NCBI GenBank assembly: GCA_964433635.1
Contig: CAYSSG010000033.1
Span: forward strand, 1 to 22,426
DNA from: CAYSSG01 sp964433635
GTDB lineage: Bacteria > Atribacterota > Phoenicimicrobiia > Phoenicimicrobiales > Stramentimicrobiaceae
Direction: 5' to 3'
Length of the DNA stretch: 22,426 nucleotides
Shown: piece by piece, positions 8,968 through 18,153 of the stretch
How the letters are laid out: the number at the start of each line of letters is the position of its first letter
Numbering within the stretch: the first letter of the stretch is position 1
Position numbers and translations under genes: made by a program
The notes under the pieces: model-generated
Database searches by the model: none
What the model saw: only the letters and a program-made list of their open reading frames with translations
Told to the model about the DNA's origin: nothing

Positions 8968-10419
8968 TTACGGTGATCTATGTATTTCTATTATACCCTT
9001 TTCTATATCATTCCATAACTTTTTATCTGACCTCTGTGCCAGTTTTTTGAGAAAATCACTTGCGGCATTCTGATTCATTAACCCGGGCTGTCCACAATCG
9101 CATCGTATGGGGAATAACCGGCAGGTGATTCTTTCCGGATAGATCGTCAGCCCTACTGTCAGTCCCTCCCGGGTATCCGGTAATGACTGCTGGTCAAAGA
9201 TGAAATTACCCAGGGAATAAAAGACCAGTTTACCCTCCACCATCTCAATCTCCTGCACAACGTGAGGATGGTGTCCCACAATCAGATCAGCTCCCGCGGC
9301 GATCATTTGACGGGCCAATTGTCTCTGGGTCAGGGAACTGGTCAGCTGATACTCGTTTCCCCAATGCATACTGACAATCAGGAACTTTTCAGGATGATTC
9401 GATTTTGCCTCCGTCACCGCTTTAATGATCTCTTCCTGATAATGAATAAAAGGCAATATCCGGTTAAATGACAGCCAGACAGCATGCCTGGTCGTAAAAG
9501 CGTTATTCATCCTATTCTGTTCTAAAGAAAAGGGAATGCCACTAAAGTGTATCCTGTATTTTTCCAGCCAGTTGACTGTTTCTTCCAGGCCTTCTTTTCC
9601 CATATCCGTAGTATGATTATTGGCCAGCGAAAGCAGGTTGATCTGACTCCAGCTGATTCCTTCCAGCACATCCGGATGAAAGGCGAATTTTGGTAGGTTA
9701 CCTGAAAATTCCAGGGGACTTTCTACGATAGGTCCTTCCAGGTTGGCAAAAACGGTATCAATTCCTCTCAGCAGCTGAACAATGTTTTGAAAAGGGTAAT
9801 AAATACTGTTCTCTCTGATACTTTTTTCTATACCCCGGTCCAGCATGATATCACCTGTCAGCAGGATGGTTTCCGCATCATTGTCATCTCCTGCTGTATT
9901 TTCCTGCCGGAAGATGACACTGAAATAAGAAGTGGTACAGTCAAAATCATAGGGTAAAAAGTGAACAGAATTTTGATGTCCGATAACAATGGGATTTTCC
10001 TTTCCTCTTAATCTGGCAAATAACCGCACGGCATACAGGGATTGCCAGCTGTCCACTTCAATGTTTTCAAAATGCTCTTCTTCCATGTTCAATAGAATCC
10101 GGATGCTTTTTATATCATGAAAGGCTGCAGCCTGCGGTGGAAGGTAATGGGAAAAATCAACGCTGGCTATCATCATTGTTCCGGATGGGGATACCTCATG
10201 AATCCTGTTCACCAGCTCAGTTACAGTCTCCTGGTGCATATCAGCCGGAATCAATAGAGGTATGATCAATGCTTCCGGAAGATATTTTTTAATGAAGGGC
10301 AATAGATTGGTGATACCGAATTCTAAGGCGACTGCACTGTTACTGGAAATCAGTCTATTCTCCCGGGATAGTTTTTGTAACAGGCCCTTATCAATGGGAA
10401 TTGCATGCATTGTTGAAGG
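8968..10419 (-). CDS. Memo-like (AmmeMemoRadiSam B) domain fused to a CapA-like metallophosphoesterase, 5' end lost in gap
   Basis: The visible 483 residues start inside the Memo domain. About 1-172 match the C-terminal part of AmmeMemoRadiSam system protein B: a LPFIKKYLP strand-helix, ASVDFSHY with the conserved His, GHQNS and CTTSY. About 183-440 form a PGA_cap/CapA domain: LLTGDIMLDRG, ANLEGP, LANNHTTDMG, MHWGNEYQ, AGADLIVGHHPHVVQ and YSLGNFIFDQ, all the metal-site motifs of this calcineurin-like family, which acts in poly-gamma-glutamate or other envelope polymer metabolism. The N-terminal Memo half, with the HAGY and GPNH motifs, should lie in or beyond the gap. The two domains are joined by a short continuous linker, so that fusion is real. 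The gene stops 33 bp before the DUF3160 start. Confidence 0.8.
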   Translation of the reverse strand, partial: PSTMHAIPIDKGLLQKLSRENRLISSNSAVALEFGITNLLPFIKKYLPEALIIPLLIPADMHQETVTELVNRIHEVSPSGTMMIASVDFSHYLPPQAAAFHDIKSIRILLNMEEEHFENIEVDSWQSLYAVRLFARLRGKENPIVIGHQNSVHFLPYDFDCTTSYFSVIFRQENTAGDDNDAETILLTGDIMLDRGIEKSIRENSIYYPFQNIVQLLRGIDTVFANLEGPIVESPLEFSGNLPKFAFHPDVLEGISWSQINLLSLANNHTTDMGKEGLEETVNWLEKYRIHFSGIPFSLEQNRMNNAFTTRHAVWLSFNRILPFIHYQEEIIKAVTEAKSNHPEKFLIVSMHWGNEYQLTSSLTQRQLARQMIAAGADLIVGHHPHVVQEIEMVEGKLVFYSLGNFIFDQQSLPDTREGLTVGLTIYPERITCRLFPIRCDCGQPGLMNQNAASDFLKKLAQRSDKKLWNDIEKGIIEIHRSP

Positions 10420-10519
10420 NNNNNNNNNNNNNNNNNNNNNNNNNNNNNNNNNNNNNNNNNNNNNNNNNNNNNNNNNNNNNNNNNNNNNNNNNNNNNNNNN
10501 NNNNNNNNNNNNNNNNNNN
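10420..10519. other. 100-N assembly gap between two different genes
   Basis: The two flanks share no terminal overlap, unlike the first gap. The upstream protein lacks its last transmembrane part and the downstream one its first 100 or more residues. The missing DNA is therefore probably several hundred bases and 100 N is a placeholder. Confidence 0.85.
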
Positions 10520-12909
10520 GCCAGATATCCTACTGCCTGAAAACCCGCGGACAGGGCAATCACTACTGCTGAGACCGAAGCCAGTATGGAGCAGAAATGA
10601 TTGGCAGCCCAGACCCAGGGAATCATATTCTTTCTTCTTTTGGCCACAATTCCGATTCCCAGGGGAAAGGGCATACCCATCAAAAAGGCCAGTGGCGCAA
10701 TCAGGCAGGAAGTTAAAATAAATCTGATAGGAATGGGAAAAGACAGGGTATATTGAAACACAAATGGTACCAATCCCTGGTAGACAATTAAGAAAAGACA
10801 GAGGATCGGTATAATTCTTTTCAGATAGAAGATTGCCTCTCCCTGATACCGCTGAGAGTATCGGCTCCCCAATCCCGAAAAGAACAGAAAAGAGAAGATA
10901 ATGGACGAAGAGGCGTAGGTGGGATTGGTAAGGTAAAGAATGAACTTCTGAATAAATGAGATCTCAATCAGCATATAACCCAATCCCAGGGATGCAAAAT
11001 AGAGTACGGGAATATGCCAGCCTTTGCCCGGGGAGATTCTTTTTGCAAAGAGGGGCAAAAAGATGAATAAGAAGCTGAAGATCATTCCCTGAATCAGGGT
11101 AGCAAAGACAATCAGGTTACCCCATTCAATGATCGGCTGCCAGAAACTGGACTCCCTGATAATGGTGGGGATATTCCGCCATTTCAGAAAATAGAAGAAG
11201 AAGGGTCGATTATCAGTAGCAGGGGTCATGTTGAAAAAGTTTTCCCGGTAATAATCACGCATCCGCCCTTTCTGAAAATATTCAATCATGGTAGAAACAG
11301 CCTGGTAATAGTAAGGTCTTTCCAGCCGGTGGTTCTGGTTGACCTGGGTGATGGTAATGCCGGGGAAATAAACCGGATCAAAACTTCTTTCCTGACAGAA
11401 GGATTCAATGATATCGGTCATTTCTCTTCCAATGGGTTTCCTGCTGCAGATGAAGGTGATGGTTCCCCAGCTGCGGATCAATGCCAGGTGATTCGCCGGG
11501 TTTTCCACGCCCATACTATACAATGCCTCCAGGGCAATGGCAGTCAACTTAACCGATTCCCGGGGAGGAAACAGCAGCCATCGGGTAATACAAATCACTC
11601 CGTCATCTGACAGATGTTTCAGAAATTCGGTCATTCCCTCTACGGTATAAAGGTAATTTTCTGAGATACTGTGAAAACCGCCGGAAGAGGTATTGGCAGA
11701 ACCGATGAGGGATATTTGAATCAGGTCAAATTCATGGTCTATATTTTTCATGATGCTTCTGCCTTCTCCCGGCAGTATGGTGACACCCGGACGGTTAAAG
11801 ATCCCGCCGGAATACTCATGATAGCGATTCTTCATCACCTCAATAACAATAGGATTCAGTTCTATCGCTTCAATCTCACTGCTATGATGATAAACAGCCC
11901 CTAAGATGTCCAGACCTCCCCCGGCGCCGATCACCAGGACACGTTGGCGCCCTTCGGTGAGATGGTAACCGAGTGCATTAGACAGATAGTCTGTGAAGCG
12001 AATAGATGCCCTGTTCCCGTCGAACCTGGTGATGGCACTCATTCCGGTGTCATCAGTCAGGATAGCCAACTGCTCAGGAATCCGGCCATTAAAATTAAGG
12101 CTTAAACCCGGGGCATATTTTACCGCGGGACTTTCAACCACCTTAATCTGAGAGAAACTGTTTTCCTCTTCAAACAGAATCCGGGTATCCGGATAACGGA
12201 AAAAGGTAAATAACTCCTTGTAGGGATTAACAGGCAGGCTCAGAAGTGAAGAAGGTAAAAGATTGATAACAATTAATACCAGGATGATAAAGAGAGGCAA
12301 TACAGAAAAGATTCTTTTCTGTTGAGCAAGGGAGAAGAGAAAGGAAGCTGTCAATCCGAGGATAGCCAGCAGAATAATCAGGTTCATGATTTTCATCTGA
12401 GTGGTAAAAAATAAAAAAGCAAGGCAGCCCAGGGAAGCTCCTGTCAAGTCAAAGAAGTAAAGCTTACTGACATCTTCTGGTAAATGGGAGATTGCCAGTG
12501 AGATGCAGATGCCGGCAAAGAAGAAGGGCAGGGCAACTGCCAGGTAATAGATCATTAAGTATAGCCATTGGTATTGATCGGCATTCAGGCGGTAGAGATC
12601 GAAAGAGATCCGGGTTATCAGAAAGACAGAAAACAGAATGCTCAATCCATACATCAGGCAAAAACGAACCAGCAATTCCGGCAGGTGATGTAAATCCTCT
12701 TTTCTGGTTAGAGAGGGAGTAATGGTCAGAAATGTTCCGCTGGCGCCGTATCCCAAAAAGGCAATACTGATAATCATAAAGGCCAGGTAATTCCACTGGA
12801 TAATAGAAAAGACCCTGGTTAAGGTAAGCTCATACATCAGGATAGACAGAGATACCAGGAAAATTCCGGAATATAAGCAATATTCTGCTGAAATCCCAAA
12901 CTTTTTCAT
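10520..12909 (-). CDS. Polytopic membrane protein with spermidine-synthase-like methyltransferase fold, 3' end lost in gap
   Basis: 796 residues visible from ATG 12909. There are about six to seven N-terminal membrane segments (residues 10-225), then a soluble Rossmann domain like spermine/spermidine synthases (about 255-500) with RVLVIGAGGGLDIL at 323-336, the acidic IELNP at 349-353, and FHSISENYLYT, followed by more membrane segments from about 595 to the gap. Such membrane-embedded aminopropyltransferase-like proteins are common in uncultured bacteria and have no firm substrate. The family is close to this length, so only a few tens of residues are missing. No strong ribosome binding site is seen (GAGCAG at best). 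It is probably the first gene of a minus-strand operon with the Memo/CapA and DUF3160 genes. Confidence 0.8.
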
Positions 12910-13163
12910 CTTTGATTCTGCTCAAAATAAAGTTAATGGTTGATGGCTTTCAGAGATTTGGTTTAAGAAAAATAAATTGTTCTTTCCTGGTGAATGGTCA
13001 CAGATGACTCATCACTCTACTTGAATTCAATACGCAATACACACAACAATATGCTATTCATATTTTAGTAAAATTCCTCAGCTTTGTACAATTTTAACGA
13101 TCTTGTTTTTGCATTTTAACTCAATCATTGATACCATTTAATCATATTATTCTTAAATTAGGA
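12910..13163. other. Divergent intergenic region with B and C repeat blocks
   Basis: It separates the minus-strand envelope genes from the plus-strand importer operon. At about 13008-13042, ACTCATCACTC then TTCAATACGCAATACAC are copies of repeat blocks B and C. A weak minus-strand -10 TAAAAT (complement of ATTTTA near 13063-13068), with TTGTAC 18 bases upstream, is the only candidate promoter I found for the membrane protein gene. It matches the -35 consensus poorly. Confidence 0.45.
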
Positions 13164-13192
13164 CTGACATACCCTCTAAAAAAGCTTATAAT
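13164..13192 (+). promoter_or_regulatory. Strong promoter of the TIM-barrel/importer operon
   Basis: -35 CTGACA (13164-13169, five of six), a 17-base spacer and a perfect -10 TATAAT (13187-13192). Transcription would start near 13199 and leave a leader of about 115 bases before the GTG start at 13315. The leader contains C-type repeat words (about 13205-13242). Confidence 0.65.
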
Positions 13193-13314
13193 AAATTCAT
13201 CGCTGACGACTCAATATTAGATACTAACGACCAACGACTGATTTGAACTTTACAGAGTACATGCGAACCATGATACAAGTTTGTATTCAATTTTCTATAA
13301 TCGGAGGTTTACCT

Positions 13315-14115
13315 GTGGACAAAATTTTTCTTACTTCCCGCATATTTAATAATACGAAAGAAACCCTGGACTATGCGAAAGATCACCAATATGACGGGGT
13401 GGAATGGTATTTAGAAAAGAAGAGATTAATTTTAAATCCCTATAAAATAGAGGATTTTTTCCAGGACTTGAATCAATATCCCCAATTACATTTTTCTTTT
13501 CACCTTCCCACAACGGATGTGGAAATCGGACACAAGAATAAATTTATTTCCGAAACCTCTTTGCATTATCTGATGATGTATGTTGATTTTCTGAAGCCAT
13601 GGTTACGAGCTCAGAAATATAAGCCTGTTTTCACCATGCACATCGGTGGTAATTCACTGTCTATGCGGCTCTTAAATTGGGAAACCTGTAAAGTGAATCT
13701 TAAAAAATTAGGTCAGCACATTGCCAAAGCAAATGGCTGCTTATGCCTGGAGAATGTAAAATTAGGCTGGACAGCTGAGCCGGAAAAGTTAATCGATTTA
13801 GTCCAGTATGCTCAGGTATATATTAACTTTGACTCAGGTCATGCTGCATCAAGTCCTCAAATCCTGAAGGGGAAACTTTCTCTGCTGGAATATATGAATC
13901 GATTGAAGTCCTATATCCGCTATGTTCACCTGTATGCCTATGAGACGCTGGATGAAGGCAGGCATATGCCTCCCAATAGCTGGGAAGAGATTGAAGATAT
14001 CTGGAATGCCATCAAGACAATCAGAGAAGTAAAGGGGATTACCATTGAATTAACGACCCTGCCGGAATTAGAATCTACCTATAGTCTTATCCAGGCAAAT
14101 GAAAAGATGTTATAA
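13315..14115 (+). CDS. Xylose isomerase-like TIM-barrel protein (sugar-phosphate isomerase/epimerase or endonuclease IV superfamily)
   Basis: 266 residues from GTG 13315, chosen because CGGAGG at 13302-13307 sits seven bases before it; in-frame ATGs upstream from 13243 have no binding site. The barrel's metal and catalytic positions are all visible: H63 (SFHLP), H109 (TMHIG), E146 (LCLEN), D173 and H176 (NFDSGHA), H205 (VHLYAY), H217 (GRHMPP) and E245 (ITIEL). These mark the AP_endonuc_2/xylose isomerase-like superfamily, in which a divalent-metal enzyme isomerises or epimerises sugars or cleaves sugar rings. The exact substrate cannot be read from sequence. Its place just before an ABC importer suggests it acts on the imported compound. 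Confidence 0.85.
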   Translation: MDKIFLTSRIFNNTKETLDYAKDHQYDGVEWYLEKKRLILNPYKIEDFFQDLNQYPQLHFSFHLPTTDVEIGHKNKFISETSLHYLMMYVDFLKPWLRAQKYKPVFTMHIGGNSLSMRLLNWETCKVNLKKLGQHIAKANGCLCLENVKLGWTAEPEKLIDLVQYAQVYINFDSGHAASSPQILKGKLSLLEYMNRLKSYIRYVHLYAYETLDEGRHMPPNSWEEIEDIWNAIKTIREVKGITIELTTLPELESTYSLIQANEKML

Positions 14116-14286
14116 TAAAGAATAAGTTCAATCTACTGCATCTTCATGTTCTGTTGAGATGTCTGAAAAAATTCCGGGAGGTGATAATAACCAGAAAAAT
14201 CTTGGAAAATATTTTCTTTAAAGATGGTATTTAGAACGAAACGTGATGCATTGCCATCAACCTATTTTTTAAAAGGAGGAAGTCGT

Positions 14287-15264
14287 ATGAAAAAAATGCG
14301 TTTAATGCTATTCGCTATCGCTCTTTGTTTCCTGTTCACAGGAATAGCGACAGCCCAGGAAGGTAATTTGGTGGTATGGGTAGCTGCTTCTCAGGAAGAA
14401 GGTCAGAATCTGGTTCAGGCCTTCAGCAAACATTATCCCAATATCAATGTGGATATGATCAGAGCAGGATCCGGAGAATTGTTAACCCGTCTGATGGCTG
14501 AACAACCGAAACCCAATGGCGATGTCATCGTAGGAATCGCCAAAGAAGCCTTTGAGGGGAATATCGACTTATTTACTGCCTATAAAACGAAAAATGACAG
14601 TGAAGTTCCGGCTAACCTGAAAGACGATGCAGAAATTCCCAAATATTATGGGTTTTCCATGCCCTTACAGGCTTTAATGGTTAATACCACCGTATTGGCT
14701 CCGGAAGATTATCCCAAGACCTGGAAAGACCTTGCCCTGCCTAAATATAAAGGCAAAATTATTCTAGCCAATCCGGCACTTTCCGGATCAGCTTATTCCC
14801 AGGTTTTCCAGATCTATACCCTCTATGGAATGGATTTCATTAAAGAACTGGTGCCCAATGTTACCTTTGTTACCTCTTCCAGCATGGTTCCGGAATCTGT
14901 AGCTCGGGGTGAGTACGCCATCGGTGCTACCGGTGAATATAATATTGCCACGCATATTGATGAAGGCAGCCCGGTCATCGCCATTTATCCTGAGGACGGA
15001 ACCGGTGCGCGATTCGATGCCACGGGTATTCTCGCTAATGGACCGAATTTGGAGAATGCCAAACTTTTTATGGACTTTATGACCACGAAGGAAGCTTACG
15101 AGATTGTGTTTAACACCAGCTCCCGCAGAACGGTCCATCCGGAAGTTCCGGCACCCGGTTCGCTGCCGTCCCTGCCGGAAATCAAGCTTGTCGATTATGA
15201 TGATGTCGAAGCTGCCCGGATCAGGGAAGAATTATCCATGCAGGTATCCGACCTAATCGAGTAA
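14287..15264 (+). CDS. ABC transporter substrate-binding protein, AfuA/FbpA-like family
   Basis: 325 residues from ATG 14287, placed six bases after AAAAGGAGGA (14271-14280). A farther upstream in-frame ATG at 14224 would bury the signal peptide. The Sec signal (about 1-20, ending ATAQ) has no lipobox, so the protein is probably free in a periplasm. The mature part begins GNLVVWVAAS and shows the typical P.TWKDLALPKYKGKI hinge segment and a GSAYSQVFQIY stretch, as in iron(III), sugar-phosphate or organophosphate binders. The adjacent tyrosine pair used for iron by FbpA proteins is not evident, so a substrate other than free ferric iron is possible. It is the first component of a three-gene importer. 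Confidence 0.85.
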   Translation: MKKMRLMLFAIALCFLFTGIATAQEGNLVVWVAASQEEGQNLVQAFSKHYPNINVDMIRAGSGELLTRLMAEQPKPNGDVIVGIAKEAFEGNIDLFTAYKTKNDSEVPANLKDDAEIPKYYGFSMPLQALMVNTTVLAPEDYPKTWKDLALPKYKGKIILANPALSGSAYSQVFQIYTLYGMDFIKELVPNVTFVTSSSMVPESVARGEYAIGATGEYNIATHIDEGSPVIAIYPEDGTGARFDATGILANGPNLENAKLFMDFMTTKEAYEIVFNTSSRRTVHPEVPAPGSLPSLPEIKLVDYDDVEAARIREELSMQVSDLIE

Positions 15265-15314
15265 ATGCACAGGCATCATCGTTGACCTTGCTGCTGTAAC
15301 AGACCTGTAACACT

Positions 15315-15353
15315 GCTCGGTTTTATAAGTTTTGAATGCTTATAAAACCGAGC
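15315..15353 (+). terminator. Intercistronic 15-bp hairpin between binding-protein and ATPase genes
   Basis: GCTCGGTTTTATAAG (15315-15329) and CTTATAAAACCGAGC (15339-15353) pair perfectly around a nine-base loop. The following TTCTAACATTTTTATTC is only partly T-rich. Placed 50 bp after the binding-protein stop and about 80 bp before the ATPase gene, it probably acts as a partial terminator or a 3' RNA stabiliser, giving more binding protein than membrane components. Confidence 0.65.
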
Positions 15354-15432
15354 TTCTAACATTTTTATTCAACCAATGCAGGCAGATGATATAGATGAAA
15401 TGATATATAAGATCCTTAAACCAGGGAAATAA

Positions 15433-16581
15433 ATGACTAAAGGACAGATGACCATGAGTCCCAAGAATATCATCTATCAAGATGTGGTAAAAAAGTTTGA
15501 AGGGAAAAAGGAGACCGTTTTAGCATTAAAGGGAGTCTCTTTTGAGATCAGCCAGGGAGAATTATTCTGCCTGCTGGGTCCCAGTGGTTGTGGCAAGACC
15601 ACCCTGCTGAGAATTACTGCTGGACTGGAAAGTTTAACCAGCGGACAGATTTTTTACGGAGAGCAGGATATCACCTCAATACCTCCTTTTCGCAGAAATA
15701 TCGGGATGGTGTTTCAGAGCTTTGCCCTCTATCCCCATATGAGTGTCTTTGAAAATGTTGCCTATGGTCTGCGGGTGAGAAAGAAACCGGAAGACTTGAT
15801 AAAAAAGAAAGTCACTTCAATCATGGAACTGGTCGGCCTCCCGGATGTATTGCGGAGGAATCCCAGTCCTACTGCACTTTCAGGCGGGCAGCAGCAGAGA
15901 ATTGCTATTGCCCGGGCACTGGTCTATGACCCGGAAATTTTATTTTTAGATGAGCCGCTGGCCAGCCTGGATGCCAAATTAAGAAGATATATGCGGGCAG
16001 AGATTCGCCGGATTCAAAAGGCTACCAATATTACCACGATCTATGTCACTCATGACCAGGAAGAAGCCATGGCCATTGGAGACCGATTGGCGATTATGAA
16101 TACCGGCTTGGTTGAGCAGATCGGTTCCTCCGATGAGATTTACCATCAGCCTGAGAATGAGTTTGTGGCTAACTTTATCGGCAAGATGAACTTTTTCCCG
16201 GCTACGATACGTGAAATACAGGGAAATCATTATCAGGTTGAGTTGGAAGCCAATCAGAAAAAGATGGATTTAATCTGTGAAAAGAGCCAGATAAGAGCAG
16301 AAAAGTTAAGTAAAGACGAAAAAGTGATTTTAGGTTCCCGACCGGAAAACCTGACGATCAGCACCGATAACCGGAAAGGCCAGCTTACCGGACGGATACA
16401 GATCATGCAGAATTTAGGAAAAGTCATTCGCTATGAAGTCAGTCTGCTGGAGGATCAAGAAAACAAATTGATTGAAGTGGATATGGAGAGAAGATTGCCT
16501 AATGTCAGAGAAGGGGATGAGGTTTGCATTCATTTCAACCTGAACAATACCCTCTTATTCTCCGGAAGGAAGGCAGACTGA
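15433..16581 (+). CDS. ABC transporter ATP-binding protein (AfuC/FbpC-like)
   Basis: 382 residues. It energises the importer on the cytoplasmic side. Walker A GPSGCGKTT (49-57), Q-loop Q95 in MVFQSFALYPH, signature LSGGQQQR (149-156), Walker B ILFLDEP with catalytic E174, D-loop SLD, and switch H207 in VTHD are all intact. The C-terminal 130 residues are a TOBE/OB-like regulatory domain, and the ILGSRPENL segment is typical of the MalK/FbpC class. Start is ambiguous: ATG 15433 follows AGGGA, and in-frame ATG 15454 follows AAAGGA by nine bases and would remove seven residues. The stop abuts the permease start directly. Confidence 0.9.
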   Translation: MTKGQMTMSPKNIIYQDVVKKFEGKKETVLALKGVSFEISQGELFCLLGPSGCGKTTLLRITAGLESLTSGQIFYGEQDITSIPPFRRNIGMVFQSFALYPHMSVFENVAYGLRVRKKPEDLIKKKVTSIMELVGLPDVLRRNPSPTALSGGQQQRIAIARALVYDPEILFLDEPLASLDAKLRRYMRAEIRRIQKATNITTIYVTHDQEEAMAIGDRLAIMNTGLVEQIGSSDEIYHQPENEFVANFIGKMNFFPATIREIQGNHYQVELEANQKKMDLICEKSQIRAEKLSKDEKVILGSRPENLTISTDNRKGQLTGRIQIMQNLGKVIRYEVSLLEDQENKLIEVDMERRLPNVREGDEVCIHFNLNNTLLFSGRKAD

Positions 16582-18153
16582 ATGTCATTTTTGTATTGGT
16601 TGACCAGATTTATCTCAAGTCAGGCAAAAAAAGACCTGACTCCTTATATCATCTTGAGTATACCGCTGCTTTTTTTGTTAGTCTTTCTGGTATGGCCTCT
16701 CGGTATAAGTATTGCCAGGGCTTTTGTGCTGAAAGGCAAGGAACTTATCCCGGATCATTTTACCCTGGCAAATTTTGAACGATTCTTTACCTCTTCCATG
16801 TACCAGAGGAGCCTGCGAAATTCCTTTGTCATCAGTTTTGCCGTGGTGTTCTTCACCCTGATCATCGGTGCACCCATGGGCTATTTTGTAGCCAGAGTGG
16901 ATATGCCCTTTAAAAAATTGATTCTATCGTTGGGAATTCTACCCATCATTACCCCGGCATTTGTAGGCGCCTTCTCCTGGGTGATACTGCTGGGGAGGCA
17001 GGGAGTGGTTCGTCATGCCATCAATCAGGTTCTGGGATTAGTGGGGTTATCCCTGCCGCCGATCTATGGTCTTTTCGGAATTATCTTTACCATGTCCCTG
17101 ACTTATCTGCCCTTTGTCTTTCTGTTAAGTTACGGGGCCTTTAAGGCAACCAATCCTTTGCTGGAAGAGAGTGCCATGATCATGGGGGCAAGTCACAGCA
17201 GGATACTCAGAACCATCACCATACCATTAATTCTTCCCAGTCTGGGCGCGGCAGCGATTCTGGTTTTTATCCGTTCTATCGGAAATTTTGGTATACCTGC
17301 AGTGCTGGGAGGACAGCAGTATGTNNNNNNNNNNNNNNNNNNNNNNNNNNNNNNNNNNNNNNNNNNNNNNNNNNNNNNNNNNNNNNNNNNNNNNNNNNNN
17401 NNNNNNNNNNNNNNNNNNNNNNNNCAGATAACCATTCTCATTATGTCCTTTTTTGAGAAATGGGTAGGCTTCTTGCCAACCGGATTTACCCTGGAAAATT
17501 ACAGGATAATTCCTCAGGTTGCTTCCAAAGCGATTAAGAATTCCTTCTTCCTGGCCATCTCTGCCACGCTGTTAACCGCCCTGATCGGAACACTGGCTGC
17601 CTATATTACCGAAAGGCGTCGTCCCAAAGGAGCAATGCTGATTGATTTTGCCATTATGACTCCCTTTGTCTTACCCGGAATTGTAGTTTCCGTAGCCCTG
17701 CTTTCTGCTTTTTCTTCCGGTGCCATCAATATCTCCGGAACGTTTCTGATCATCATCATCTCCTTTATTGTCAGAAGAACGCCTTATATATTCCGCTCGG
17801 TGGGCGCCAGCTTAACCCAGCTGAATGAAGCACTGGAAGAATCTTCCACGATCAGTGGAGCCAGTTGGCTGTATACCTTTCGCAGGGTTACCTTCCCCCT
17901 GATACTGCCAGGGATTATTGCCGGTTCCATTCTGACTTTTGCTACCCTGTTACAGGAATTAAGCACCACCATTCTACTGTATTCTGCCCGTACGGTAACA
18001 CTGCCCATACAGATTTACAATAATGTAGCAGAAGGGGATTTCGGCATAGCCAGTTCCTTATCTGTCCTGTTAATGGTAACCGTCTTTGTCATGGTCTTCC
18101 TGATGAATACCTTCATTGGAGATGCCGGTTCCTCCGGCCTCAAACTGGGATAA
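16582..18153 (+). CDS. Fused two-domain ABC permease (AfuB/FbpB-like), interrupted by a gap
   Basis: It begins at the base after the ATPase stop, so it is translationally coupled (GGAAGGAAGG just upstream). The left part (247 residues) has about six membrane segments and an EAA loop, LLEESAMIMGAS..R..IPLILPS. The right part (242 residues) repeats the plan with ALEESSTISGAS..R..FPLILPG. Having two EAA loops in one chain is the hallmark of FbpB/AfuB fused permeases. The N run removes the end of the first half and the start of the second. The frame is open on both sides, but the 33 unknown residues are too few for the missing segments, so the true protein is probably longer. Confidence 0.85.
   Translation: MSFLYWLTRFISSQAKKDLTPYIILSIPLLFLLVFLVWPLGISIARAFVLKGKELIPDHFTLANFERFFTSSMYQRSLRNSFVISFAVVFFTLIIGAPMGYFVARVDMPFKKLILSLGILPIITPAFVGAFSWVILLGRQGVVRHAINQVLGLVGLSLPPIYGLFGIIFTMSLTYLPFVFLLSYGAFKATNPLLEESAMIMGASHSRILRTITIPLILPSLGAAAILVFIRSIGNFGIPAVLGGQQYXXXXXXXXXXXXXXXXXXXXXXXXXXXXXXXXXXQITILIMSFFEKWVGFLPTGFTLENYRIIPQVASKAIKNSFFLAISATLLTALIGTLAAYITERRRPKGAMLIDFAIMTPFVLPGIVVSVALLSAFSSGAINISGTFLIIIISFIVRRTPYIFRSVGASLTQLNEALEESSTISGASWLYTFRRVTFPLILPGIIAGSILTFATLLQELSTTILLYSARTVTLPIQIYNNVAEGDFGIASSLSVLLMVTVFVMVFLMNTFIGDAGSSGLKLG
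17325..17424. other. 100-N assembly gap inside the permease gene
   Basis: The flanks share no overlap. Family architecture calls for roughly 90-150 residues between the GIPAVLGG motif and the SFFEKWVG motif, so the real gap is probably a few hundred bases, not 100. Confidence 0.8.

Noticed and set aside
9262..12722. Plus-strand open frames inside the minus-strand operon
   Set aside because: They are antisense to well-supported protein families, lack binding sites and have no recognisable protein character.
13243..13314. Longer start of the TIM-barrel protein
   Set aside because: There is no binding site before 13243. CGGAGG is ideally placed for GTG 13315, and the barrel's first strand begins just after it.
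14183..14188. GATAAT as a -10 box for a separate binding-protein promoter, with TTGAGA at 14154
   Set aside because: The spacer is 23 bases, too long. The nearby GGGAGGTGAT looks like an orphan ribosome binding site but no gene follows it.
14224..14286. Longer start of the binding protein at ATG 14224
   Set aside because: It would place 21 non-signal residues before the signal peptide and translate through the AAAAGGAGGA site used for ATG 14287.
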